Made by a program: the position numbers and the translations under genes. 64,000 nucleotides of DNA from Nocardia gamkensis NBRC 108242 (GTDB taxonomy: Bacteria > Actinomycetota > Actinomycetes > Mycobacteriales > Mycobacteriaceae), in assembly GCF_001612985.1 (NCBI RefSeq), contig NZ_BDBM01000003.1, positions 124,001 through 188,000 of the forward strand, written 5' to 3'. Below, piece by piece: positions 49,916 to 59,254 of the stretch. How positions within the stretch are numbered: the stretch's first letter is position 1; each line of letters begins with the position of its first letter. The notes under the pieces were generated by a model. That model saw nothing but the letters and a program-made list of their open reading frames with translations. It was not told the DNA's origin and made no database searches.

Positions 49916-51379
49916 TCAGCGGTGACCGAGGATCCGCTCCGCCGCGAGATGCCCGCTGATCAGCACCATGGGAACCCCGACGCCAGGACGGGTACCGGCT
50001 CCCGCGTAGACGATGTTATCGCCACGGATATTGCCGGCGCGAAACGGCCCAGTCTGGGTCAGGCTATGAGCCGCCGTAAATGGAGTCCCGGCCGGCAGGC
50101 CGAACCGAGCCCAGTCGACCGGAGTAATCGTATGTTCTACCTCGACGGAAGACGCAAATTCTGGATATCCGGACTCCTGGACTACAGACATGATTTCGTC
50201 ACGGTATTGCCGGCCGATCCGCGACCAATCCAGTTCGGCCGTGGTGTTCGGTACGGGGAAGAGCACGTAGTAGGAATTTTTGCCCGATGGCGCGAGTGCT
50301 GGGTCGGACTTCGTGGGGCAGGTGATGAGGAAGGAGGGGTCGGTCATCAACTGGCCGTGATCGAGCAGTTGTCTGAACGTCGAGCGCCAGGCCCGCCCGA
50401 AGTGGATGTTGTGATGCGCGGCGTCCGGGTAGTTCGCGCTGGAACCAACGTTGAGCACGAAGCAGGAGGGCGAGTATCGCAACCGGCGCGGCCGTTGGCC
50501 GAGCAACGTTCGACGCGCGTACGACGGGTCGACATTCAGCAATACCACATCCGCGGGAATATGCTCGCCATCGGCGGTGAGGACACCTGTGGCGCGTCCA
50601 CTATGGGTGGCCACCCGGGAGACGGCCGTGCCGTAGCGGATAGTGACACCATTCTTGACAGCCAACGCCGCCAGCGCTTTCGGCAGTGCATGGATGCCCC
50701 CGACGGGAAAGTAGACCCCCTGCACGCAGTCCATGTAGGTGATGATCGCGTAGATGGCCAAGGCCCGATGAGGAGACATCCCGGCGTACATGGCCTGGAA
50801 GGAGAACAATTTCTGAAGGTGTGGGTGCTTCATGTAGGACGATACTTTGCGGTCCAACGTCGTGAACGCGCCCATACCGACGAGACGAGCCAGGTTGGGA
50901 GTGAGCAGATCGAAAACACTGTCGTGGTTGCGGTTGATGAAGTCATTCATCTCGGCGCGATAGAGGCGATGTAGAAAGCTGACGAACTTCTCGTAGCCGC
51001 GCGCTTCAGCACTGCCACAGACCCGCTCGATCTCGGCGGCCATCTGTGGGACATCGGAGTAGACATCGAGGTGTGAGCCGTCGTGATAATGGGCCCTGTA
51101 CGCCGGGACGACCGGGTGCAATGTCAGCCAGTCGTCCATGCGTTCGCCCGCACAGTCGAAGAGGTCCTCGATCAAGTCGACCATGGTAAGGACGGTGGGC
51201 CCCGTGTCGAATGTGTAACCGTCTATCGACAGCGTGCCGGCCCGCCCACCGGGATGATCTTCGCGTTCGACCAACGTCACCTCTCGACCGGCCACCGCCA
51301 GTCGGACCGCAGCGGCCAGTCCAGCCAATCCTGCGCCCACGATCACCACGCGATCGGTCGGGCCAGTTACCGTGCGCAT
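49916..51379 (-). CDS. crtI: Phytoene desaturase
   Basis: A 487-aa FAD-dependent CrtI-type desaturase that turns phytoene into lycopene. The dinucleotide fold VVIVGAGLAGLAAAVRLA with VEREDHPGGRAG, FDTGPTVLTM, and the C-terminal GPFRAGNIRGDNIVYAGAGT with RPGVGVPMVLISG are diagnostic. ATG at 51379 is preceded by GAGGAGAC; six codons upstream is another start. It lies one base after the lycopene cyclase gene, with which it is cotranscribed. Confidence 0.95.
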   Translation of the reverse strand: MRTVTGPTDRVVIVGAGLAGLAAAVRLAVAGREVTLVEREDHPGGRAGTLSIDGYTFDTGPTVLTMVDLIEDLFDCAGERMDDWLTLHPVVPAYRAHYHDGSHLDVYSDVPQMAAEIERVCGSAEARGYEKFVSFLHRLYRAEMNDFINRNHDSVFDLLTPNLARLVGMGAFTTLDRKVSSYMKHPHLQKLFSFQAMYAGMSPHRALAIYAIITYMDCVQGVYFPVGGIHALPKALAALAVKNGVTIRYGTAVSRVATHSGRATGVLTADGEHIPADVVLLNVDPSYARRTLLGQRPRRLRYSPSCFVLNVGSSANYPDAAHHNIHFGRAWRSTFRQLLDHGQLMTDPSFLITCPTKSDPALAPSGKNSYYVLFPVPNTTAELDWSRIGRQYRDEIMSVVQESGYPEFASSVEVEHTITPVDWARFGLPAGTPFTAAHSLTQTGPFRAGNIRGDNIVYAGAGTRPGVGVPMVLISGHLAAERILGHR

Positions 51380-51380
51380 G

Positions 51381-52196
51381 TCACGGTCTCCTCTCATAAG
51401 TCAATGGCCGGGTTCTCATGTGGTGACTCAGCCACCGCAGTGAGCCCCCGGATCGTCGGATTCCATCGGCCAGTCCGGGGTGCGTGACCAGGATGATCGT
51501 GTTTACGACCAGAAGATTGACCAGAAGGAAGAACACCGCCTCCTCGATGGGCAGTCCGGCGACTCGGACGCCGATCGTGTGGTCCCAACTCAGCTGCCAA
51601 GCGCCGGCGTCAATGGCCACCCCATCGGCGACCCACCACACAGGAGTCAGCGCGAGCCCGGCCATGCGCAACTTTCGAGCCGAGCGCAGCAGGTCGGCGC
51701 CAAATCCTGCCTGCAGGGCCAGCGGAACACCGAACCACACCATCATCGAGCCCAGGTATAGACATTTCGGACTAATGCTTGTCAGGAAAACACCGACACC
51801 GATCACGGCCAGCCAGAAGCAGACACTGAGCTTATGGGACATATTTCGCGCTACCGCTTCCTCCTGTCGTGACTGCCCCATGGTGATAATCAGCGTCCAG
51901 CAACCTGTGACCACCGTTGTGCCCACCATGAACATGTATTCCTCGAAAGGTACACCGAACAGAGTTCCCAGGACGCTGCCCTGTGGATACCACCACACGC
52001 TATTGCGAATCAACCAGCTGTCCCACGGCGTGGTATACACAACCGCAAATGCGGCCAGGCATATCATCGATACTATTGCACGAGCGACGGGAAAGCGATC
52101 GTCCCGAGAGTAATACCGGGCGCGAAGGATCGTGCCGACGATGGCCGCGATGACGCACGGTGCAATAAAGAGCCCAACGAATTGATAATAGGTCAT
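51381..52196 (-). CDS. Fused CrtYc-CrtYd type lycopene cyclase
   Basis: A 271-aa polytopic protein with about seven hydrophobic segments. The two halves each carry the lycopene cyclase domain motif: TTPWDSWLIRN with GVPFEEYMFM in the first, and LSWDHTIGV with LPIEEAVFFLLVN in the second. In many actinobacteria these are separate genes (crtYc, crtYd); here they form one chain, as in the fungal and archaeal bifunctional or fused forms. It would convert lycopene to beta-carotene (or monocyclic gamma-carotene). First gene of a crtY-crtI pair, and its upstream flank is IS debris. Confidence 0.9.
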   Translation of the reverse strand: MTYYQFVGLFIAPCVIAAIVGTILRARYYSRDDRFPVARAIVSMICLAAFAVVYTTPWDSWLIRNSVWWYPQGSVLGTLFGVPFEEYMFMVGTTVVTGCWTLIITMGQSRQEEAVARNMSHKLSVCFWLAVIGVGVFLTSISPKCLYLGSMMVWFGVPLALQAGFGADLLRSARKLRMAGLALTPVWWVADGVAIDAGAWQLSWDHTIGVRVAGLPIEEAVFFLLVNLLVVNTIILVTHPGLADGIRRSGGSLRWLSHHMRTRPLTYERRP

Positions 52197-52201
52197 GAGG
52201 C

Positions 52202-52400
52202 TTATTCAGCTCCATTCCTGAAGAATTCAAGTGCGAGGACGGTCGAGATGGTGGCTGCGAAGGTCTGGAACTGATTGCGATAGTGGGTGTGAAGTACCGC
52301 CGAGTTTTGAGGTTGGCGATCACTCGTTCGACGACCGCACGGATCTTGTTGATCTGCTTGTTGAATTCCTTCCCGGTCCAGGAGCTTGCGATATTTCGGT
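52202..52400 (-). mobile_element. IS5-family transposase C-terminal remnant
   Basis: On the minus strand FNKQINKIRAVVERVIANLK matches the C-terminal domain of IS5-type transposases. After it a frameshift is needed to reach HTHYRNQFQTFAATISTVLA and the ending LEFFRNGAE, whose stop is at 52202-52204. The rest of the element is absent. It sits directly upstream of the lycopene cyclase start and may have replaced its original promoter region. Confidence 0.72.
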
Positions 52401-53090
52401 TTGCGGGCAAGCGAGGAGCATCAGCTGCTAACCTGTGGAGCTGCGTCACCCAAGGCTAGTTCAGACCGAAGTCGAATCAAATGCTCGTTCAGGTAAAAAG
52501 CTCGCGCACGATCTATCAGAGTGGGTGAACGCGCAGGCCAAACCATCGCCCGCAGGAAGTTGATTGCCAAAGTTGTTGGTCGGCAGGCGATCTGGTTGAA
52601 TAGGCGCGTGGGAGCTGCCCCTTTGGTGTTGCGTGATGGTGACCGGCAGATCCTGCGGGCCTGGAGGCACACCGCCGTTGGCAGTTGCTGCGGCCGTTGA
52701 TCGCCGAGGTCTTGGTCGGCGATGTTCCCGACCCTGCCACCGCCGGTGCGCCGACCGTGCTGGTCGACGGCACGATCTGCCCGACCTCCGCAGAAGTTGC
52801 TGGTGTCGGTGCGGCCGCCGTACGGCCACGGAATCGGCGCCGCCACTGCCGTTTTCGTTACATGCGACCATGTGGTGCGACAAGGCGTGGACAACGTCCG
52901 GCGTCGTAGCATCGGCTCGCTCGGCGACACCCCTGCCCACGAGATGTGGGCGGTCCACCAGGACCCCGACCGTCTGTCGCCGCAGCAGCGGGGGTGCGCT
53001 CGCCGAACTCCGGGACGACAACCACGACGTTCCCGGGCAAAACTGATGAAAGAACGACTACGAGAAACGATCTCGATTGGATGCAAGAAT
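52401..53090. other. IS-derived debris without intact gene
   Basis: About 690 bases between the IS5 remnant and the ISL3-type remnant. Several open frames cross it but show no consistent family. One short plus-strand stretch (TVLVDGTICPTSAEVAG, about 52755-52810) resembles the catalytic segment of a DDE transposase weakly. I read the whole as decayed insertion sequence between crtY and crtB. Confidence 0.35.
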
Positions 53091-53094
53091 GGGA

Positions 53095-53290
53095 CGAACT
53101 ACTCACTGGCTGGATCGCCTCGGCCCCCGCGACAGCAGTATCCGCGAGATTGCTGACCGCCCGCGCACCGTAACCCCTTACCGCCCTGGAATTCTCAGCA
53201 CCCTACATCAAGGCGTGTGCAACGCCCGCGCCGAAGCCGTCAACACCGACCTGGGGCTCCAGATGCCGCCTCCGTTGCGGCGAGGCCGGG
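53095..53290 (+). mobile_element. ISL3-family transposase remnant
   Basis: The plus strand reads RPRTVTPYRPGILSTLHQGV and CNARAEAVNTDLGLQ, closely following the ISL3 C-terminal pattern R-T-I-T-x-x-R-x-x-I-L ... SN-x-R-x-E-x-x-N-T-K-x-R-L, including the catalytic Glu. The usual RRAFGFHS continuation is lost by frameshift. No complete element is present. It supports repeated IS insertion between the crtYI pair and crtB. Confidence 0.55.
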
Positions 53291-53660
53291 CTGTCGCAAC
53301 TTGCGCACCGAAACCTACAGTGCGGGAACCGATTCCGCGATCGCTCACGCGGCCGTCGCGATCCCAGCAACATCTGTGCATCCCCGCCGGGGATCCTCGG
53401 ACCGTTCGACACCGTCGACGACCACATCATCATCGATCGCGGGCAAAGTGTGCATTATCGTGCAGGCACACCATCGTCAATAACGAAGTCGCGCCAGAGT
53501 ATTAGGCGAGGCACGACGTGTCTCATTGAGGGCCGTCGCGAACCCGCAGCAATAACAGAAGAGTCCATTTCCTCCTGTGCTCGCTACCATCGCATCGGAT
53601 TTACGTACTACACTGCTTTCCATAATGCTGTTCCAATCCAGAATGCCGGGGTGCTGGTCC

Positions 53661-54584
53661 ATGGAAAACGTAGTAATAAAGCGAAGGCACGCGCATCTGC
53701 TCGATGCGAGTGGAATCAACGAGCCGCATCTGCGGTCGGCGTACGAGACCTGCCGCCAGCTACATGCGCGCTTCGGGAAAACGTACTATCTGTCAACGTT
53801 GTTGTTGCCGCCGGCGAAGCGACCTTATGTGCACAGCTTGTACGGGTTTGCCCGATACGCCGACGAGATTGTGGACAACGGCGACCCGAGGACGCGGGAA
53901 CGGGACATGCTCGCGTGGTCCGACATCGTTCTGCGGGACCTGCGCGAGGGTACCTCACGGGATCCGATATGCCAGGCGCTGCTGCATACCATGCACACGT
54001 GGGATATTCCGGTGGACCACATCGAGGCGTTCCTCGCCTCGATGCTCATGGACCTAACGGTCACGGAGTACTCGACCTACGCCGACCTTCGGAAGTATAT
54101 GTACGGCTCAGCAGCGGTGATCGGATTGCAGATGGTGCCGATCCTGGAGCCTCTCGAGCGACACGCCCATGAACATGCGGTCGCGTTGGGGGAGGCTTTC
54201 CAGCTCACCAACTTCGTGCGAGATGTGGCCGAAGATCTCGCACGTGGTCGAGTCTACCTCCCTCTAGAGGACCTGGACCGATTCGGAGTAACCCGTGAGC
54301 GCCTAGCTGCCGGCGGCATCGACGAGTCACTACGTGAGTTACTTCGGTTCGAGATCGACCGAATACGAAAACTGTACGACGATGCAGAAAAGGGAATCGA
54401 CTCGCTAGCAGAATCTAGTCGAGATTGTATTCGGGTCGCACTGAAGCTGTATCGCGGGATAATAGAGGAAGTAGAGAAAGCTGACTACCGCGTATTAGAC
54501 GGTCGCGTTCGCGTCGGGCTGGGGCGTCGAATCCGTGTCGCTGGCGGGGGGTATTTCCGGGCACGTAAACATTTCACGGTATAA
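53661..54584 (+). CDS. crtB: Phytoene synthase
   Basis: A 307-aa squalene/phytoene synthase family enzyme, joining two GGPP into phytoene. The substrate Asp motifs are YADEIVDNGD and FVRDVAEDLARGRVYLP, and the chain start ARFGKTYYLSTLLLPPAKR is typical. I take the ATG at 53661, which has GGGGTG upstream and the usual N-terminal length; more ATGs lie up to 84 bases before. It is on the plus strand, about 1.5 kb from crtY-crtI and separated by IS debris, so the original crtBI(Y) order appears broken. An IS5 end follows within a few bases of the stop. Confidence 0.93.
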   Translation: MENVVIKRRHAHLLDASGINEPHLRSAYETCRQLHARFGKTYYLSTLLLPPAKRPYVHSLYGFARYADEIVDNGDPRTRERDMLAWSDIVLRDLREGTSRDPICQALLHTMHTWDIPVDHIEAFLASMLMDLTVTEYSTYADLRKYMYGSAAVIGLQMVPILEPLERHAHEHAVALGEAFQLTNFVRDVAEDLARGRVYLPLEDLDRFGVTRERLAAGGIDESLRELLRFEIDRIRKLYDDAEKGIDSLAESSRDCIRVALKLYRGIIEEVEKADYRVLDGRVRVGLGRRIRVAGGGYFRARKHFTV

Positions 54585-54654
54585 GACCGTGTCTCATGTC
54601 GCTGTGATTCCGTTCCGGTGTATCGGGATGTGTTGTCTTGCATGATGCCTCGTC

Positions 54655-55130
54655 GTGATCGATGAGTTGTCCAGGCGGCTGGTTCCCGACGAGCTGTGGG
54701 AGCTGGCCGCGCCACTGCTGCTGAAGTTCAAGCCCTCGCATGTAGGGTGGCGGGACGGCGCTGGTGGACCAGCGGGCGGTGTTCACTGCGGTGGTATACG
54801 TGCTGACCAGCGGTTGTGCGTGGCGAATGTTGCCGCCGTCTTTCGGGATGACGGCGCCGACGGCGCATCGGCGGTTCACGGTATGGACCGAAGCAGGGTG
54901 TGGCGGCGGCATCGGGCGGTGCTCGACGAGTTGGGCGGGCAGGAGTTGGTCGACTGGTCGCGGGCGGTGGTCGACGCGGCGAGCGTGCGGGCGAAAACGG
55001 CGGCGATCTGACCGGACCGAGTCTGGTCGACCGCGGCAAGCCCGACTCCAAGCTGCATGTGTTGTCCGATGCGGCGGGCATGCCGCTGGCCGTGGCAGTT
55101 TCGGGGCCAACGTGCACGGGTGACGGATCC
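54655..55130 (+). mobile_element. IS5-family transposase, N-terminal half, frameshifted
   Basis: The plus strand carries IS5-type transposase sequence in at least three frames: LVPDELWELAAPLLLKFKP, then VDQRAVFTAVVYVLTSGCAW with RMLPPSFGMTAPTAHRRF, then LDELGGQELVDWSRAVVDAA and TGPSLVDRGKPDSKLHVLSD. It ends abruptly near 55125, where the sequence switches to the other strand. The left end of the element begins just after crtB's stop. Confidence 0.75.
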
Positions 55131-55450
55131 ACTGCCGCAGCTCGAGCTGGTCGTAGACTTTGTCGGCATGCAGTTTGCCTGGCCGGCGCCGCCGCGGGCC
55201 GCGAGGCGAACGCACCGCGGGGATCGCTTTCACCAAGGGTTTCAACGCTTGCGAGTCCTGACGGCAAGCGTCAGGAAGTTCAGGAAGTGGGTTCCCTTGC
55301 GGTCGTAGCGCAGCTTGAGCCGGTGGTAGCCGGTCAGCCACGAGATGGTTCGCTCGATCACCCAGCGGTGGCGGCCGAGTCGTTCGGTGGATTCGATGCC
55401 TTTGCGGGCGATGCGGTCCGGCATGCCGGCCGCTGCGGCCCTGCGCATGC
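55131..55450 (-). mobile_element. IS5-family transposase, C-terminal and middle parts, inverted and permuted
   Basis: Reading the minus strand from 55450 downwards, ARKGIESTERLGRHRWVIER and TISWLTGYHRLKLRYDR (the IS5 C-terminal domain) come first and are followed by ALKPLVKAIPAVRSPRGPRR and RPGKLHADKVYDQLELRQW, which normally precede them. The order is therefore permuted and the strand opposite to the N-terminal half next door. It records at least two rearrangements between IS copies. Confidence 0.72.
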
Positions 55451-55880
55451 ATCCGAACACGCTGCGCTACCGCCTTGCGCCGGTGCCGTATCAGCGGGAT
55501 GGAAACATGCGTATGGTCGGGCCGGCATTGGAATAGTCGATCATTTTGCCACAGTATTGGCCATCGACCGTAGTTGAACCCGCACGTGGGCTCCACGGAA
55601 ATGCTCACTGCAATGCACATGCACGAATGCAGACAGTGACTTTCCGACGTCCATCGGAGTGTTTGTAACTGTGACTTGTCACCATAGCAGGGTCAAGTAT
55701 ATGTTACCCGGAACCATATTCTGCACTACGGTTCAGTGTCATCAATCTCCATATTAGGATGACTGTTATCGATCATCATTCTGAAGCTCGTTGATGTCGC
55801 CATTTGTTCATCGAAACAATCGGATTGCCGCATCGACTTATCGCCTATTGCGCTATGAGCCCGGAAATCAGGAGGACAGG
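55451..55880. other. Intergenic region upstream of the PucR-type regulator
   Basis: About 430 bases, relatively AT-rich, with no gene I can support. A short dyad GTGACTTGTCAC (55671-55682) lies about 200 bp before the regulator start and could be an operator or half of one. The sequence AGGAGGACA directly precedes the GTG at 55881. Confidence 0.35.
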
Positions 55881-57059
55881 GTGCGGGTACGGAGATCCAA
55901 CGCTGACATGCGAAGTGAGGTCGTAGCATTCTTGACTTCGCACAGCGGCGTGGTTGTCGAACAATCTTCGATCGCTGCATACAACGAGGTCGAGGCAGAT
56001 GTAAAATTATCGCCCGAATCACGTGCGATCTGTCAGGAATGTCTGCGTACTATATATCTGGAAAGCCTCTCCTTATTCGAGGAGGGAAAGAAATTCGAAG
56101 AGTGCAACCTGGAACCTTTACGTCAGGTCGGGAGGATATATGCGGAATCCGGATTCTCGGGCGAGAGCGTGACCAGGGTGTCGAGCGCCGTTTGCAGGGA
56201 AGGTATCCAGTACCTCCTGGCGCAGAGTCCCACCCAACTGGTTGCTGGCATCATAGATTTCACGGTTTTCTCCAGGAACGCTGTCCAGATCTCCGATCAT
56301 GCGCTCATCTCGTCTTATCATGAGACGCTCCTGGAGCGCGGGAGGGTCGCCTCTCCCCGCGAACTAGCAGGACAAATCTTGATTCAAGGGTACTCCGCCG
56401 ATTATTCCGCTCCCTCGGAGCCGGCTATGTCCGAATGTCGTTCCTACGGCGTCCTGCTCCTTGCATTTCATGACATGAATCCGGGAAACCATGCCGGTAG
56501 AAGACTACGCGGAATTTCGAATACGTTCGAGTGTATGGACGTGCTGTGGACCGTAGTGGGAGAAAGTTTGGCGATACTTTTTCCGAACCATGTCGACAAG
56601 GAAACGGCCGATACGCTGCACCGTCGGATAAGCGTGGTGATCGAGCTCCCGCTCGTCTCCGCCCTGGTCCCCGAGGTTCCGCTCGAAGACATTCCCGAAG
56701 CAGTGGTTGATTGCACGGAAAGTATTTCGATCGTGCGAAGTCTGAAGTACCCTCCGGGCTGCTACGACGCTCGGCACACCTTGTTCGAAAGGATCGTTCT
56801 CAGCGCCGACCCGGAAATGCTGGGTAAAATGAAACGGTTGATCCAGGAGATCACCTCCGATACGAAGCTTGCAGAGACGCTGGCGGCGTGGATCACGAAC
56901 AACGGACATCGGGCCAGGACTGCCGGAACGTTGAATATTCATCCCCGAACACTCGACTACCGGCTCCGCAGAATACGCTCACTGGTCGGCCTCGATCCCA
57001 CCGATCCCTCTTCTATGCCACTGCTTCGCTGCGCCTCGATCACCTGGCTGGCGGATTGA
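55881..57059 (+). CDS. PucR-family transcriptional regulator (CdaR-like C-terminal HTH)
   Basis: A 392-aa regulator. The C-terminal LAETLAAWITNNGHRARTAG followed by TLNIHPRTLDYRLRRIRSLV is the PucR/CdaR helix-turn-helix (HTH_30). The N-terminal part (about residues 1-170) resembles the RsbRD-like input domain often found in these proteins, and the middle is a GGDEF-like PucR linker. I prefer GTG at 55881, directly after AGGAGGACAGG. Codon use is less GC-rich than in the left part of the window, which suggests acquisition. As the only intact regulator in the island it is a candidate controller of the carotenoid or acyltransferase genes. Confidence 0.78.
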   Translation: MRVRRSNADMRSEVVAFLTSHSGVVVEQSSIAAYNEVEADVKLSPESRAICQECLRTIYLESLSLFEEGKKFEECNLEPLRQVGRIYAESGFSGESVTRVSSAVCREGIQYLLAQSPTQLVAGIIDFTVFSRNAVQISDHALISSYHETLLERGRVASPRELAGQILIQGYSADYSAPSEPAMSECRSYGVLLLAFHDMNPGNHAGRRLRGISNTFECMDVLWTVVGESLAILFPNHVDKETADTLHRRISVVIELPLVSALVPEVPLEDIPEAVVDCTESISIVRSLKYPPGCYDARHTLFERIVLSADPEMLGKMKRLIQEITSDTKLAETLAAWITNNGHRARTAGTLNIHPRTLDYRLRRIRSLVGLDPTDPSSMPLLRCASITWLAD

Positions 57060-57628
57060 GCTCTCACCCACACTGATAATTTTTGCCTATGCTTTCTACC
57101 TTGACGAGCATTTTCTCGGACTTCGGCCCGAGCTAGTCTCGGATCAAGCGGCCATCACGAGTTGGCCTGTTACGCCACGTTTGCCACGGTGCCGGCTCAT
57201 GTCCGGTGCAACGGCCCACCGCAGGTGCTCGTGGGACAGAATAGAAAGGCGCCGGGAACAATGGTATGCGAAGTAGGTCCAACGCTCATTTCGGCCGAGC
57301 GCGACCACCCGTGCCCCTTTCCGCAAGGAAGAAGTATCGCCAAAACGCACGGAATAGTACTGCTGTCCAGTCATGTTGTCGAGCCACTGGGGTTTACGGG
57401 GTATTCTTGATCCACAATGCGTCGATCATTCGGTCGAGCAGTTTCCACGACGAGGAGAGTTTCCGCGAATCGCACAATCGGCCGGAGCGATGGACGGCGT
57501 GCGCGAATTCTCGTGTTGTGGTGCCGGGCTGCGAAACTCCGGGACGGTTTATGAACAGGATCCCGGTGAGCGATTCCGCGGACCCTCCAGCAGTTTGTGG
57601 ACGAGAATCATGTCAGAAGGAGCCTGTG
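57060..57628. other. Intergenic region upstream of the acyltransferase
   Basis: 569 bases between the PucR-type gene and the PapA-like gene. The downstream frame is open through much of it, but that extension has no family similarity and no ribosome site, whereas AGAAGGAGCC directly precedes the chosen start. No other gene, and only weak dyads (CCGAG/CTCGG near 57125-57145), are seen. Confidence 0.4.
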
Positions 57629-58828
57629 GTGAGTGCACGCAACTCAATTCGGCGACTCGCTCCCAGCGAAGCGTTGTTCTTCGATTTGGGAGTTTTCGTC
57701 GGGTACTCGGTGCGAGTTCGTGGCGTGCTGGACATACCGGCGTTATCCGCGGCGTTCGAGGCGTTACGACGCTCGTATCCTGTGCTGGCTGCGCATGTGG
57801 AGATCGTCGACGGACATCATCTGCTCGTCGAATCGCCCGGGCCGCTGCCCGGTGTCAGCGTGTATGCCGGCGATCCCGGCCAGCCGCTGAGCGGTGCGAA
57901 TCTCGATTGGGGCCGCGCCCTTTCCGGGCTGCATGTCGTATACGACGGCGACTGCGCAAGTGTGACCTTGGTGACCCACCACTGTATTGCCGACGGCCAC
58001 CATTCGGTGGCGATGCTCATCGATCTGTGGTCCCTTTTTACCGACACCGTCGGTGGAAGAACTCCCGACACGGTGCTTCATGATTATCCCGAATCCATGG
58101 AAAAACTGTTCGCCGACCGAGGCATCAGCCCACCTGATATCGGCAGTGCCGAGCCCGCGAGATCGGCAGGAATCCAGCTTCCGGCGCCAGGTTGCACTGA
58201 GCCGGATCGTACGATGACGCAACTACGTTGTCATCTCAGCGCACGAGTCACGGACGAGCTCATCGCGTTCGGACGCCGTCATGGAGTAACGGTCAACGGT
58301 CTGGTATCGGCCGCAATTGTGCGGACCGAAGCAGATGTCAGAAACTTGCGGCTCGCCGACATCACCTACAGCTACCTGGTGGACCTTCGGACCCACGTCA
58401 CACCTCCGGTGGAGTTCACCGCCGGAACAAATGTGATCGGCTTCGCCGTCTACCGGGCTCCAGCCGGGTCGATCGAACTCATCGATCTGGCACGCGGCAT
58501 CAATGAACAACTGCGCACCGATCTTGCCGATGGCCGCATCCAACGAGAGGCTCTCATCGCCGCGAACAACCCGGCGCCTCCGGAATGCGGCGAGGTGCGT
58601 TGTAGCAACGGGGGCGTAGTTCCACCACTACGATCGCCCGCCGGACTCGAACCCGTGGATTGCCGACCGGTGCCAACTGGATTCCCATTCCCGCTCTACA
58701 CGATTCACCGATTCTCCGGCCGCCTGAGCATCGAATTGTTTGTGCCGGCCGGCGAATCCGGCGACGACATCGACGCAGCCCGGCGACGGATCGCAACACT
58801 CGAATCCCACCTTCGTTGTCTGGTGTGA
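57629..58828 (+). CDS. PapA-like acyltransferase (HHxxxDG)
   Basis: A 399-aa acyltransferase of the condensation/PapA superfamily. RRLAPSEALFFDLGVFVGYS matches the PapA5-type start, and the catalytic motif is THHCIADGHHSV at about residue 114. TYSYLVDLRTHVTPPVEF and FPFPLYTIHRFSGRLSIELF are the later core strands. Such enzymes esterify hydroxyls of lipids or isoprenoids with acyl-CoA or carrier-bound acyl groups. Its place beside the carotenoid genes suggests acylation of a hydroxylated (apo)carotenoid, but this is inference. GTG at 57629, six bases after AAGGAG. Confidence 0.75.
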   Translation: MSARNSIRRLAPSEALFFDLGVFVGYSVRVRGVLDIPALSAAFEALRRSYPVLAAHVEIVDGHHLLVESPGPLPGVSVYAGDPGQPLSGANLDWGRALSGLHVVYDGDCASVTLVTHHCIADGHHSVAMLIDLWSLFTDTVGGRTPDTVLHDYPESMEKLFADRGISPPDIGSAEPARSAGIQLPAPGCTEPDRTMTQLRCHLSARVTDELIAFGRRHGVTVNGLVSAAIVRTEADVRNLRLADITYSYLVDLRTHVTPPVEFTAGTNVIGFAVYRAPAGSIELIDLARGINEQLRTDLADGRIQREALIAANNPAPPECGEVRCSNGGVVPPLRSPAGLEPVDCRPVPTGFPFPLYTIHRFSGRLSIELFVPAGESGDDIDAARRRIATLESHLRCLV

Positions 58829-58937
58829 CCACCCCGGCTTCGGTCGGCTGACTGCCACCGGACTCACACCGCTCCCACTGGCGCAGCCCAGCCAGGGAAC
58901 AACAATGTGTCACGGGGATCGATACAGAGGCCCGACG

Positions 58938-59222
58938 GTGAGCCAGTGGAGCGAATCCGAGCTGGCCGTCCTCGGCGCGGCCACCGAGTTGCAGGTCGCT
59001 TCCCGCCGCGGCGACAGCACCCTGCGCCGCTACGTCACCATCTGGGGCGTGCGGGTCGGCTACGCGGTGTACGTGCGCTTCGCCTACGGCAGCGACAGCG
59101 CACATGTCGCCATCGACGCCGCCTACCACGCCGAATACGACCGCTATGGTCCGAAGATCGTCGGCAGCGTCGTCGGGGCGCACGCCACCGAAGTCACCCT
59201 GCGCCTGGACCCCGTCAGCTAG
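58938..59222 (+). CDS. DUF2255 family protein with internal deletion
   Basis: A 94-aa protein. QWSESELAVLGAATELQVAS with RYVTIWGVRVGYAVYVRFAYG is the DUF2255 start, and AAYHAEYDRYGPKIVGSVVG with a TLRLDPVS ending is its C terminus. About 20 residues that normally lie between (the G-R-I-x-x-G-G-V region) are missing without loss of frame. GTG at 58938 follows AGAGG. The gene runs 32 bp ahead of the alcohol dehydrogenase and is probably cotranscribed with it. Function of the family is unknown; this copy may be inactive. Confidence 0.6.
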   Translation: MSQWSESELAVLGAATELQVASRRGDSTLRRYVTIWGVRVGYAVYVRFAYGSDSAHVAIDAAYHAEYDRYGPKIVGSVVGAHATEVTLRLDPVS

Positions 59223-59254
59223 AACCGCCCTCGACCATTCTGGAGGAACTGCTC

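Noticed and set aside
57266..57628. N-terminal extension of the PapA-like protein
   Set aside because: The extension has no similarity and no ribosome site, while AGAAGGAG directly precedes the GTG at 57629.
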